Below are positions 7,601 through 13,974 of a stretch of 32,410 nucleotides of DNA, in pieces; position 1 is the stretch's first letter; each line of letters begins with the position of its first letter. The notes under the pieces were generated by a model. That model was given only the letters and a program-made list of their open reading frames with translations, did no database searches and was not told where the DNA came from. The DNA lies in the NCBI GenBank assembly GCA_028873845.1, contig JAPPNO010000047.1:1-32410 (forward strand), read 5' to 3'. The stretch comes from Gemmatimonadota bacterium (lineage in GTDB: Bacteria; Gemmatimonadota; Gemmatimonadetes; Longimicrobiales; Gaopeijiaceae). The position numbers and the translations under genes are program-made.

Positions 7601-9804
7601 AAGTGGAACACCGCTATCCCGAGCGTGTCGGTCGTCGCCATGCCGAGCATGTTCGTGCCGTTGTCGGCGTCGTCCGCGTTCGGATACAGTTCCAGCGACA
7701 CGCCGACCATCGGGAGTCCGTGGCTCGCACTGTCCGCGTACCCGAGCACCGCCCCGGCCACGATCGTCTGCATGGTGATCCGGAAGGGGAAGTTGACCAT
7801 CGCGGCTTCGGCGGCGGCCACATTGACCACCTGACCGGTGAGCTCACCCGAGAAGCGGAAGCCGAAATGGCTGATAGCGGCCGCCAGTGTGTCGGTCATG
7901 TTGATGAGCACCCGGTAGGAACCGGCCATCAGGCCCTCGAAGGCGTAGGAGCCGTCCGGCATGACGAAGCCGTACTGGACGTCGTTCACGCCAGGGCCCT
8001 GCAGCAGAAGCGGAACGCCGGGGATGCCCGCCGCCGTCAACGCCGCCATCATCTCCGCCGACATCGCGAGGGGCGGCTCGCCTTCGGTGTGCATGCCGTC
8101 GGCGTTGACCTCGTCCAGGAAGAGCATGCCGCTGACCGAAGCGGTCCGCGTGTGCATGCCCTCGAAGTTCTGGACCACCGCGGCGTCCTGCGCCACTTCC
8201 AGATCCGCTTCGCTCATGTCGAAGCTGTACGCCAGGGTGTCCCAGCCCGCGATCGCAACCGTGTAGTCGCCCTCGGCCAGGCCGGTGAAGGCGTACTGTC
8301 CGCCGTCGGCCGTCTCGGCCGTCATGTCGGCGTCGCCCGAGAGCGTGACCATGATTCCGTCCAGGCCCATCCCTTCCACGCTCACCCGGCCGCTGATGCC
8401 TGCCGTGCGCAGAAGCTCGCCCTGGAACGCAACGGTCGCCGTCTCGCGCAGGCCCACCGACACGCTCTGCGTCGTGGCCTCGAACTCGTACTCGTTCGCG
8501 TCGAAGTCCGAAATCGCGACCGCGTAGTCGCCCGCGTGCAGATCGTCGACCATGTAGTAGCCGGCGTCGTTGGTCATCGTCTCGTGCTCTTCGTCCTTCG
8601 GGCCGCCGGTCACCGTGACCGTCACGCCCGGAATCGCATGACCCTCGACCGTGACCGTACCCGCGATCCCGGCCGTGCGGAGCATGATGCCCTCGAACGG
8701 CACCGAAGCCGTCTCCTGGAGCGCGACCGTGACCGTCGCCGTGGTGACGTCGAAGCCGTACTCGTCGTCGTCGAAGCCGGTGATCCCGACCGAGTACTCG
8801 CCCGCGTGCAGATCGGTGAAGGAGAACTGCCCGGCGGCGTTGGTCGAGGTCTCGTCCTCTTCACCCTCGCCCTGGAGCGTGACGGTGACCTCGCCGAGCC
8901 CCGTGCCCTCGACCGTGACCGTGCCCATGATCGACGCGGTCCGCAGGTAGATGCCCTCGAAGGGCACGCTGGCGGTCTCGCCGTGGGCGACCGTGACGGT
9001 CTGCGACGTGACGTCGAAGCCGTACAGGTCCGGGTCCGGGTTGGTGATGCCGACCGAGTAGTCGCCGGAACGCAGTTCGCTGAAGGTGAACTGGCCCGCG
9101 CCGTTGGTCGTCGCCTCGCGCTCTTCGCCCCTGCCCTGCAGGCTGACCGTCACGTCCGCGAGCGGGTTGTTCCCCACGGTGACCTGGCCGGTCACGCCGG
9201 AGGTCCGCAGATACGTCCCCTCGAAGGGAACGACCTTGGACTCGCCGACCGCGATCATCGCGGTCGAGGCGGTGGAGCCGAAGGCGACGTCGTCCTCGTC
9301 GAATCCGGAGATCTCGACGGTGTAGTTGCCGGCGCGCAGGCCGGTGAACGCGTACTGCCCGTTGGCGTCCGTCAGCGTCTCGGAATTGCTCATCCCGGAC
9401 AGCTTGACGGTGACCCCGCCGAGGCCCTCGTTCTCGACCGTCACCGCCCCCATGATGGCGGAGGTGCGGATCCAGGAACCCGGGAAGTTGACGGTGACGT
9501 TCTCGCCGTCGGTGGCGATCGTCGCCGCGGACGACGTCTGATCGAACGTCGCGTCGTCCGGGTAGTTGCTGATGGTGACCGTGTATGCACCGGCTTCGAC
9601 GCCGTCGAACCGGTACATGCCTCCGTTGGCCGTGATGGCCGTGGCGCCGTTGCTCAGGGTGACGGAAACCCCGTCGACCCCCTGCCCCTCGACCGAGACC
9701 AGCCCGTCGATCGAGCCGGTGGGCGGCGGAGGATCGACAGGATCTCCGCACGCGATCGGGAGTGCAAGCAACATGGCTGCCGCCAGGAGCTTGAGTCTGT
9801 TCAT
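4633..9804 (-). CDS. Giant surface lipoprotein with seven tandem Ig-like (carboxypeptidase-regulatory/CNA-B-like) modules
   Basis: 1723 aa. Start at ATG 9804, preceded on the minus strand by GGAG at a good distance and followed by a lipoprotein-like signal (LLAAAMLLALPIAC, Cys19; proline at -3 is atypical). Residues ~29-560 contain seven near-repeats of ~88 aa, each opening with R-T-(A/S)-x-I/V-x-G-x-V-x-V-E-G, then GVTVTLxG, xxGxYxFTGLxAGxYTVxI and a closing PFEG. This is the fold of carboxypeptidase-regulatory/SdrD-B/CNA-B domains. The middle (~560-1000) is more diverged; a further module (SVRGYVGNDDGDNLMRGDEA...TDADGYYAFDDL) carries Asp-rich turns that could bind calcium. The C-terminus (~1560-1723) is a cadherin-like beta-sandwich with NDHVYSLLVSR and ATQDYSLRV and a run of six Asp. 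No catalytic domain is seen; a stalk or adhesin role is inferred. Confidence 0.85.
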   Translation of the reverse strand: MNRLKLLAAAMLLALPIACGDPVDPPPPTGSIDGLVSVEGQGVDGVSVTLSNGATAITANGGMYRFDGVEAGAYTVTISNYPDDATFDQTSSAATIATDGENVTVNFPGSWIRTSAIMGAVTVENEGLGGVTVKLSGMSNSETLTDANGQYAFTGLRAGNYTVEISGFDEDDVAFGSTASTAMIAVGESKVVPFEGTYLRTSGVTGQVTVGNNPLADVTVSLQGRGEEREATTNGAGQFTFSELRSGDYSVGITNPDPDLYGFDVTSQTVTVAHGETASVPFEGIYLRTASIMGTVTVEGTGLGEVTVTLQGEGEEDETSTNAAGQFSFTDLHAGEYSVGITGFDDDEYGFDVTTATVTVALQETASVPFEGIMLRTAGIAGTVTVEGHAIPGVTVTVTGGPKDEEHETMTNDAGYYMVDDLHAGDYAVAISDFDANEYEFEATTQSVSVGLRETATVAFQGELLRTAGISGRVSVEGMGLDGIMVTLSGDADMTAETADGGQYAFTGLAEGDYTVAIAGWDTLAYSFDMSEADLEVAQDAAVVQNFEGMHTRTASVSGMLFLDEVNADGMHTEGEPPLAMSAEMMAALTAAGIPGVPLLLQGPGVNDVQYGFVMPDGSYAFEGLMAGSYRVLINMTDTLAAAISHFGFRFSGELTGQVVNVAAAEAAMVNFPFRITMQTIVAGAVLGYADSASHGLPMVGVSLELYPNADDADNGTNMLGMATTDTLGIAVFHFPRAMDTGPGGQGTDHLVFLKYMGAAIPGIVASDNEDIEITYASTARVSQAPTAVRVLNTVANFQWWVKSNADARDGNEFLEGWTATNGVATDEDGLAKVTVPVAVDDLPMTFEVGLHEEAPQPDGSEMWTQSDMLSHSHTGLEHPVLNTHMANDLGAIYVTWTTQSLTLGVYREADDVEGYSDYRSPLPRGDHRPAAGVGNGMTVELMVRDDRGRLQTLEYDHDLDEQDPDVDDPTDRIEAKGDFGAGGMKTFTHLPAGEEITVRFRVGANRVLVSEYSDIETFGQDLDLGATVGAFGDMSGAGPEVRLCTASSDSSDDWCATYGYQWMTGMVSGYVGNESGHAVVIDATSGHGATGDSTGTTSVDGGPGNYSVSGLQDGEYEVMAISGSEDYSIAVTTGSPNPAMVAVYHDEYADEEDEEGMDTTWVGIRGTDGASWMTTRQGLSVRGYVGNDDGDNLMRGDEAIEGVTVTLYRGGRISTVTGALGGATRVGSTTTDADGYYAFDDLADAGATYRVIASGGSGYRAWRTMPARRSPGNISGATAAMVYPELPTDTDLAKPQWTGTTTTNATSMYTDDQGTTDTDDDVTGVWQNFALVWENGTVAGTVSNSSGADGNIDVRITTPFGGAPVERTTATNGGFELDNALEGTYTATIEDVGWAAPKVDSATGMPDDDAADWDSNGDGTVDSGEGTAPTQLSGMVSGRNDYQGLGTLHVYSTTASANDTLGAGVRVRWSMHGTDVATYNDTTSTDATAGWSRVSEPSTDNTSNIGTISWQSESVGFVFGTRNGAIPLGSSWELDVSPSASTAAVQAGQCSTYSCDLGFNKTGSAVADNLENTITVTMTAANGYNDHVYSLLVSRQNPVGNDIAAANIARADTTDLATHTAADAGANGFTFTTTGASSVNLIFTLETFGDEANENAYCAQRVSVRATGGNAVAASDDDDDDVCPATRYRLSATTGNGTPYTVTITSEDGATQDYSLRVIDGA
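8140..9720 (-). repeat. Tandem coding repeats inside the giant lipoprotein gene
   Basis: Module boundaries marked by the R-T-(A/S) codons recur near 9466, 9203, 8942, 8676, 8407 and 8146, i.e. every 261-269 bp. Neighbouring copies, especially those between about 8640 and 9200, share long stretches of DNA as well as protein (for example the region encoding ASVPFEG). Such repeats can expand or contract by recombination, so module number may differ between strains. Confidence 0.8.
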
Positions 9805-9911
9805 GCGTTCTTCTCCATGTTGAGAAGGGTTGGGAAGCGGCCCCGCTCTCGGGGCCCGGATATGGATCACGTCAGGGGCAAAATCGGTGCCAGTTTACAG
9901 CTTTTTCGGTC

Positions 9912-9946
9912 TTGTCCCTGGTTGTCCCGATATGACGGATGGACAA
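9912..9946. promoter_or_regulatory. Repeated TTGTCC boxes, possible operator
   Basis: TTGTCC occurs at 9912-9917 and 9922-9927 and its complement GGACAA at 9941-9946. The second and third form an inverted repeat with a 13-nt spacer. They sit 108-142 nt upstream of the lipoprotein start, a sensible place for a regulator site; the regulator is unknown. Confidence 0.35.
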
Positions 9947-9989
9947 CTGTTGGCGGCCTGTTCATTGAGGCGCACAGCCGACTGCCGGT

Positions 9990-10008
9990 AACTGCGCACT
10001 TTGCAGTT
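9990..10008. promoter_or_regulatory. Inverted repeat AACTGC-N7-GCAGTT
   Basis: A 6-bp perfect inverted repeat with a 7-nt loop, flanked on both sides by GGTAAC (9987-9992 and 10009-10014). It may be an operator or a small hairpin; function unknown. Confidence 0.25.
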
Positions 10009-10189
10009 GGTAACAATGCCAATCCACTCAAAACGACTCACACTTGCACCCCAAGAAGAAGAACACCCACCGTAGCGGGGCAACCGGAATCGGCAACCAA
10101 GGCACCCGTCGGCATCGGCATGTGTTTCATCGGTCCAGTTTCCCTACAGCAGTCAGGAATCGGACCCCTCTTCGCATGATTCGGGCTCC

Positions 10190-10504
10190 TCAGGCACGCC
10201 TGCGACCGCTCCGCCCCGCGCCGTTTTCGCGCGCAAACCAGGCTGCGGCCCGCCTGAGAATGTCCCGCTCGACTCTGAGCCGTTCATTGTCCCGTTTCAG
10301 GCGGAGCAACTCCTTCCGTGCTTCCGCCGGCGGTCCGTCGCGGCGCCATCCTTCGTCACGGTCCGCCTGCCTGACCCAGTTACGAATCGTCTGCTCCGAC
10401 GGCGCGAACTCCCGTGCCAGGGATCCGGGGCTGCGCCCGGCCCGCACGAGCCCGACCATCCGCTCCCTGAATTCCGGCGGATACCGGCCTACCGCGGCGC
10501 CCAC
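10190..10504 (-). CDS. IS3-family transposase OrfA (helix-turn-helix subunit)
   Basis: 104 aa from GTG 10504. RYPPEFRERMVGLVRAGRSP, the helix-turn-helix ending SEQTIRNWVRQADRDEG, and the leucine-zipper-like region RLKRDNERLRVERDILRRAAAWFARE are diagnostic of IS3-family OrfA. The first few codons (GAAVG) differ from the usual Met-x-(R/K)-(K/R) start, consistent with the junction to the OrfB fragment lying right at the start. Normally OrfA is followed by OrfB through a -1 frameshift; here non-transposon sequence follows. Confidence 0.8.
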   Translation of the reverse strand: MGAAVGRYPPEFRERMVGLVRAGRSPGSLAREFAPSEQTIRNWVRQADRDEGWRRDGPPAEARKELLRLKRDNERLRVERDILRRAAAWFARENGAGRSGRRRA

Positions 10505-10860
10505 GGTCCCCCCCCTCGGACCCCCATGCTCTTCATCAGCCGGGCAACCCGCTTCTGGCTCACCCGAACGCCCTCCTCCCGCAGTGCGGCATGGATTCGC
10601 GGACGCCCGTAGGTGCCGCGGCTGTCGTTCCAGATGGACCGGATCCGGTCCCGGAGTTCATCGTCACGCCGTTCACGGTTCGACGGAGGACGCTTCAACC
10701 AGTCGTAGTACCCGCTGGACGAAAGGCCCAGCGCCCTGCACATGGCCAGGAGCGGGAATTCGGCCTGATGGGCCTTGATGAAGGCGTACCCCTGCCGAGG
10801 ATCGACCCTGTTCCCGGCACTGCCCGCGCCTCGGCTCCCGTCCCCACTCATCACCGACAT
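10489..10860 (-). pseudogene. Truncated IS3-family transposase OrfB (N-terminal part only)
   Basis: The frame contains QGYAFIKAHQAEFPLLAMCR, LGLSSSGYYDWLKRPPS, RDRIRSIWNDSRGTYGRPRI and EEGVRVSQKRVARLMKSMGV, the standard N-terminal HTH_21 region of OrfB. Just after MGVRGG it ends in PWAPR and stop, and the DDE (rve) catalytic core that should follow is absent. Its last 16 nt overlap the OrfA start. Homology begins near 10797; the exact upstream boundary next to the hexapeptide gene is uncertain. Confidence 0.75.
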
Positions 10861-10867
10861 GACGGCG

Positions 10868-11446
10868 CTACGCGATGGCGTGGCCGCGCGCCGGCACGAC
10901 CGAGTTGCCGGGAATCCGAACGCCCTGCTGCAGACGGGCACGTTTGCCGACCTGCGCATTGGGACCTACGACCACCCGGGCCCCGAGCGCGGTCCGCGAA
11001 CCGATTTCGGCCCCCGCGCCGATCCACGCATGGGACCCGACCGAAACCCGGCTGCCGACCCTGGCGCCACGGTCGACGAGCGTACCCTTGCGGAGGGTAG
11101 TCCGCTGCTCGACCAGCGCTCCGGCCGAGACCCGCGATCCGGACCCGATGTTGGTCCGGTCGCCCAGCACGGCACGAGTCCCCACTTCGACCTTCGGGCC
11201 GATCCTGGCGCCCTGTCCCGTCGTCGAACCGGGCCCCAGGTGCGCTTCCGGCCCAACCACGGCTTCATTCCTTATCGTCGCGTACTCCCCCACGTGCACA
11301 CCGGTCAGGATGATGGCGTTCGCACCGATGTGCGCGTTGCGGCCGACGGTCACGCCGCAGCCGATCATGGCGCCGGCCTCCACCGTGGCAGACGGGTCGA
11401 TACTGGCCGTTGAGTGAACCGTGGCGGTTGGGTCTATGTTGTTCAT
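10868..11446 (-). CDS. Left-handed beta-helix (hexapeptide-repeat) protein, acyltransferase-like
   Basis: 192 aa from ATG 11446, which has GGAGG about 9 nt upstream on the minus strand. Nearly the whole protein is hexad repeats of the [LIV]-G-x-x-x-x type: IDPTATVHSTASIDPSATVE, then IGCGVTVGRNAHIGANAIIL, and on to VGPNAQVGKRARLQQGVRI. This is the fold of the LbH acyltransferases such as LpxA, LpxD and sugar O-acetyltransferases. Unlike those there is no separate N- or C-terminal domain and I see no clear catalytic His in a recognisable context, so the substrate is unknown and it may be a structural or scaffold protein. It ends 8 nt before the IS remnant, which may have trimmed its C-terminus. 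Confidence 0.75.
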   Translation of the reverse strand: MNNIDPTATVHSTASIDPSATVEAGAMIGCGVTVGRNAHIGANAIILTGVHVGEYATIRNEAVVGPEAHLGPGSTTGQGARIGPKVEVGTRAVLGDRTNIGSGSRVSAGALVEQRTTLRKGTLVDRGARVGSRVSVGSHAWIGAGAEIGSRTALGARVVVGPNAQVGKRARLQQGVRIPGNSVVPARGHAIA

Positions 11447-11958
11447 CGTCCCGGTCCTCCTTCCGGCGGGGCCTGCGCAGCCTGGCCGAGGCCTTCCCAC
11501 AGTTCCCGACATGCCGCTCGAACAACCCCGCACGGCAGCCCCTGATCAGCTCCATGCCCTCGGGCGCCCGCGACAAACGCGTGCAGACGCCCACCTAAGC
11601 GTCGAAAGCCAACCAGTTGCTACGCAAGGGATTGCGAAGGTGTCACCGGCAGTGGAGGGCTTGCGGGGGCCGGCGGGCCGGGCATTGTCGTGACTATTGG
11701 TTCATGTACAACGGCGCTATGTGTACAACACAATCAACATCGCACCCTCGAAACAGGTTGACAGCGGGACCTGTGGCGCCACCGTCGCGGCCACCTGCCG
11801 CCGTTGTCTGCCAGGCCCCCAACTCCCCCGTCCCGCGCCAAGGCAGGGCACCTGGTCGCCGCACCCCGCCCGTCCGGCGCCTCGCCGCTCCCGGTGTTCG
11901 GGTGGCCTGATCCGGGGTGCCGGCGAAGTGAGGGTGAAGCTGCGGTGGACGAATCGAG
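11447..11958. other. Intergenic region between hexapeptide gene and hipA
   Basis: 512 bp without a gene I can support. Both flanking genes are on the minus strand, so this holds the hexapeptide gene promoter and the 3' side of hipA. A short minus-strand peptide (H-L-R-N-P-L-R-S-N-W-L-A-F-D-A then stop, near 11595-11643) is bounded by stops and looks like chance or a scar. The AT-richer part, 11690-11760, is the likely promoter area. Confidence 0.5.
11705..11729. promoter_or_regulatory. Direct repeat TGTACAAC, possible regulator site
   Basis: TGTACAAC occurs at 11705-11712 and 11722-11729, 17 nt apart, each containing the palindrome TGTACA. They lie in the AT-richest part of the hipA-hexapeptide intergenic region. 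A regulator binding two half-turn-spaced sites would fit; no specific protein is implied. Confidence 0.3.
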
Positions 11959-13191
11959 TCAGCAGCGCTCACCATCGCACGCAATCGACCGCGCCACCAC
12001 CTCGCGGTCCGCCGCGCTCACCCCGCTGCGGCGCATGACCACGTGCCATGACGACCGGACCGTGTCGTGGATCGTGTCGAAGATGGCCTCGGCCGCCTCG
12101 CGATCCAGCAGGAACCGTCCCGCGCCGCCCACCAGGTTCTCACGACTCGGCGAGCGGCCCGCCGGACCGCAGATCATGGCGAATTCGCGCGTGGCTCCCT
12201 CGACCGGCGGAGTCGGCACCGGACCGCTTGCCTTGACAAGCCGCCAGCCGCGCGCCTTCGCGACCATCATGGGACGGAGCAGGTCGTCGTTCAGGTTCGA
12301 GATTGCCGCGTTGAAACAGATACGGCGAAACAGTTCGCGCAGATCCTCGCGAGGGCGCGAACTCGTGCGGCGAACCTCGTCGGCAAGGGTCAGGTGGGAC
12401 CACCGCAGCCGCTCCTCCGGCGTGTCGTCCGTTCCGAGCAGGGTCAGGCCGCTGATCAGGCGGCTGCACGCATAGCCGTCGCCCACCCACTCGCGGTCCG
12501 GGCGCGGCACGAGCAGGATCTCCCCGCCGGCGACGCGCTCGACCCGGCTGGGAAGGACGTCCAGCCCGCAGTCGCGCGCAAGCCGCAGCGTCGCGTGGCG
12601 AACCCGGGCCTGATTCCACACCGAGTGCCCGTTCGTGATCTTTGCCACCCAGAGCGTGCGCTCGCGTTCGACGGTGACCTTCGGCGTGATCCTTATCGCA
12701 GGGCCCCGAGCCTGCGCAACCGGTGTTTCACCGTGTGCGTCCCGCTCCTCGTCCTGAACCGTCATGAGACTGACCAGTTCGTCGAAGGCCATCATGCGAG
12801 GCGTGGGCCGCGGAGCGCTGGCTCCTCGAGCGACAACGACGGCACCGGGCCGCTCTGTTTGAAGCTGATCCAGATGGTCGAACCCGCCGGCCACCTTCCG
12901 CTCACGGCTTCGCCGGGCGACCGGGCGACCCCACGAAGTCGGATCGGCGTCCCGGATCGCCCCGAACAGTCCATCGGAGCTGCTCGTCCTGCGCACGCGC
13001 TCGGTCAGCCTGAGCTGGACCGGGTCGAGTTCGACCGCTTCGCGCCGGTCCAGGTAGCTGCGCCCGTATACGAACTCCCCGAGCGGATCGCTTCCGGGCT
13101 CGCCGGAGACACGATAGCGGCCTGCTATCACATACTCGCACCGCCCCGGAAGAGCGACGAAGACGAAACGGTCGCAGTCAGAAGTTACCAT
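11959..13191 (-). CDS. hipA: HipA-family protein with eroded kinase motifs (likely pseudokinase)
   Basis: 410 aa from ATG 13191, overlapping hipB by 14 nt. The scaffold is clearly HipA: FVFVALPGRCEYVIAGRYRV, GEFVYGRSYLDRREAVELDP, LFGAIRDADPTSWGRPV, WNQARVRHATLRLARDCGLD, ELFRRICFNAAISNL and AGRFLLDREAAEAIFD. From memory of close homologues, the active-site signatures are changed. The GGARPKA phosphate loop reads ARGPAIRITPK, the RFDR strand reads RPDR, the catalytic DDHxRNH loop reads NDDLLRPMM, and the metal-binding Asp motif SPAYDL reads VKASGPV. The frame is intact and the flanks of each motif are well kept. HipA normally phosphorylates aminoacyl-tRNA synthetases to stop growth; this protein probably cannot. 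It may survive as a DNA-binding co-repressor with HipB. Confidence 0.85.
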   Translation of the reverse strand: MVTSDCDRFVFVALPGRCEYVIAGRYRVSGEPGSDPLGEFVYGRSYLDRREAVELDPVQLRLTERVRRTSSSDGLFGAIRDADPTSWGRPVARRSRERKVAGGFDHLDQLQTERPGAVVVARGASAPRPTPRMMAFDELVSLMTVQDEERDAHGETPVAQARGPAIRITPKVTVERERTLWVAKITNGHSVWNQARVRHATLRLARDCGLDVLPSRVERVAGGEILLVPRPDREWVGDGYACSRLISGLTLLGTDDTPEERLRWSHLTLADEVRRTSSRPREDLRELFRRICFNAAISNLNDDLLRPMMVAKARGWRLVKASGPVPTPPVEGATREFAMICGPAGRSPSRENLVGGAGRFLLDREAAEAIFDTIHDTVRSSWHVVMRRSGVSAADREVVARSIACDGERC

Positions 13192-13519
13192 CGAGCCGGC
13201 GGCGGCGCGGAGCCTGGGTTGGGAGGAGGGCCGACTCCAGAATCCTGCCCTCTTCGTCGCGATCCGGGTCGGCCACGAGGCTTGCGTCGTCGAGAAGGCC
13301 CAACGCCCACAGCACGCCGAAGTACGCGGCCGCCGAGGCGCCCGGTTTCCCCTTCTCAACGTTGGCGACCGTGAAGCGGGAGGTCCCCAGGCGATCCGCG
13401 ATGTCCTGAATGCGGAGCCGGCGGCGCAAACGGGCGGTGCGGAGGTTTCCGCCAAGGCGCCGCAGGGCCGCCTCGACGGCGGCGGGCGGACAAGTTGTGA
13501 TTGTAGTGCGATTTGGCAT
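13178..13519 (-). CDS. hipB: HipB-family antitoxin (XRE helix-turn-helix)
   Basis: 113 aa from ATG 13519. AALRRLGGNLRTARLRRRLR followed by IQDIADRLGTSRFTVANVEK is a textbook XRE/HipB helix-turn-helix at residues ~20-60. The tail (YFGVLWALGLLDDASLVADP, DEEGRILESA) is the conserved extension of this HipB branch. Known HipB proteins bind operators upstream of their own gene and neutralise HipA by holding it in an open state on DNA. The gene overlaps hipA by 14 nt, so they are co-translated. A 12-bp palindrome 36-47 nt upstream of the start is a plausible own operator. Unlike its partner, no motif here looks degraded. Confidence 0.85.
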   Translation of the reverse strand: MPNRTTITTCPPAAVEAALRRLGGNLRTARLRRRLRIQDIADRLGTSRFTVANVEKGKPGASAAAYFGVLWALGLLDDASLVADPDRDEEGRILESALLPTQAPRRRRLDGNF

Positions 13520-13974
13520 GCTGAACGTCCCCGATCATGCGGTGCGTACGAACCGTCTCATGAGACTCGGTCCGGACACCGTCACCCATCCCCTGTTCCC
13601 TTGCTGCATCCCTGCCCGGCAGCCGCGGACACTTGCCCTGCGGTCCGTGTTGCAATGTAGTCCGCGCCTGTTTCACGTAGAAGGGGACCTTCGTTTTGGC
13701 AACAGTGCCCCGGTCCGCCCCAATGCCTCGGTTTTCGCAATAGACAATACCTAACAACGACTTATGTAGACTATTATCACCAAACAGTGCACCAACCGGC
13801 AGTTGGCCCCGGCGTGCCCGGCATTGTGAGAACCCCCCCCATCCGATAGAATCGGGGCGGGAGACCGGGTTTGGAGCGGTGGGTACGGGTCGTCCGGTGC
13901 GACCGCGGGCCCGGTCGACCGGTTCGACCACAGGCGGTCATGGACGACCCGGGAGCGGAGGAGGAATTCCCGAA
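13520..13974. other. Divergent intergenic region between hipB and the lipase gene
   Basis: 455 bp without a supported gene. The centre (about 13735-13790) is strikingly AT-rich for this genome (AATAGACAATACC, then ACTTATGTAGACTATTATC) and is the likely promoter zone for one or both divergent units. Small hairpins follow: CCAAC-N5-GTTGG (13792-13806) and CCGAT-AGA-ATCGG (13843-13855), the latter preceded by eight C. A palindrome CCGGTCGACCGG lies at 13911-13922, shortly before the lipase ribosome site. No role can be assigned to these by sequence alone. Confidence 0.55.
13555..13566. promoter_or_regulatory. Palindrome GTCTCATGAGAC, candidate HipB operator
   Basis: A perfect 12-bp palindrome 36 bp upstream of the hipB start codon, with partial further symmetry (AACC before, GGTC after, offset by two bases). 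HipB-family repressors bind palindromes in this position; the sequence differs from the E. coli operator, as expected across phyla. Confidence 0.45.

Larger units (their letters stand above)
9805..10189. other. Intergenic region upstream of the giant lipoprotein gene
   Basis: 385 bp without a supported gene. It must hold the minus-strand promoter of the lipoprotein gene and the broken edge of the IS remnant. It is clearly less GC-rich than its surroundings between about 9880 and 10060. Two symmetric motifs in it are listed separately; I see no convincing -35/-10 pair and no IS terminal inverted repeat. Confidence 0.6.
10190..10860 (-). mobile_element. IS3-family remnant with parts in permuted order
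   Basis: On the minus strand the N-terminal half of an IS3 OrfB comes first (10860 to about 10510) and a complete-looking OrfA follows it (10504-10190), the reverse of the normal OrfA-then-OrfB order. The DDE integrase half of OrfB is missing altogether. No terminal inverted repeats or target-site duplication are evident. The element cannot transpose by itself. A tandem or circular-junction intermediate that later suffered an internal deletion would produce this order. Confidence 0.75.

Noticed and set aside
8140-9720. Regular ~265-bp periodicity that might suggest a repeat array.
   Set aside because: The repeats are in-frame protein modules of one lipoprotein; unit size and lack of unique spacers rule out CRISPR.
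11265-11594. Minus-strand frame beginning V-C-T-R-L-S-R-A-P-E-G upstream of the hexapeptide gene, with Cys/His residues that hint at a zinc finger.
   Set aside because: No ribosome site, most of its length overlaps the hexapeptide gene in another frame, and no family could be recognised.
13911-13922. Palindrome CCGGTCGACCGG before the lipase gene considered as an operator.
   Set aside because: GC-only palindromes of this length are expected by chance in DNA of this composition and nothing else supports it.
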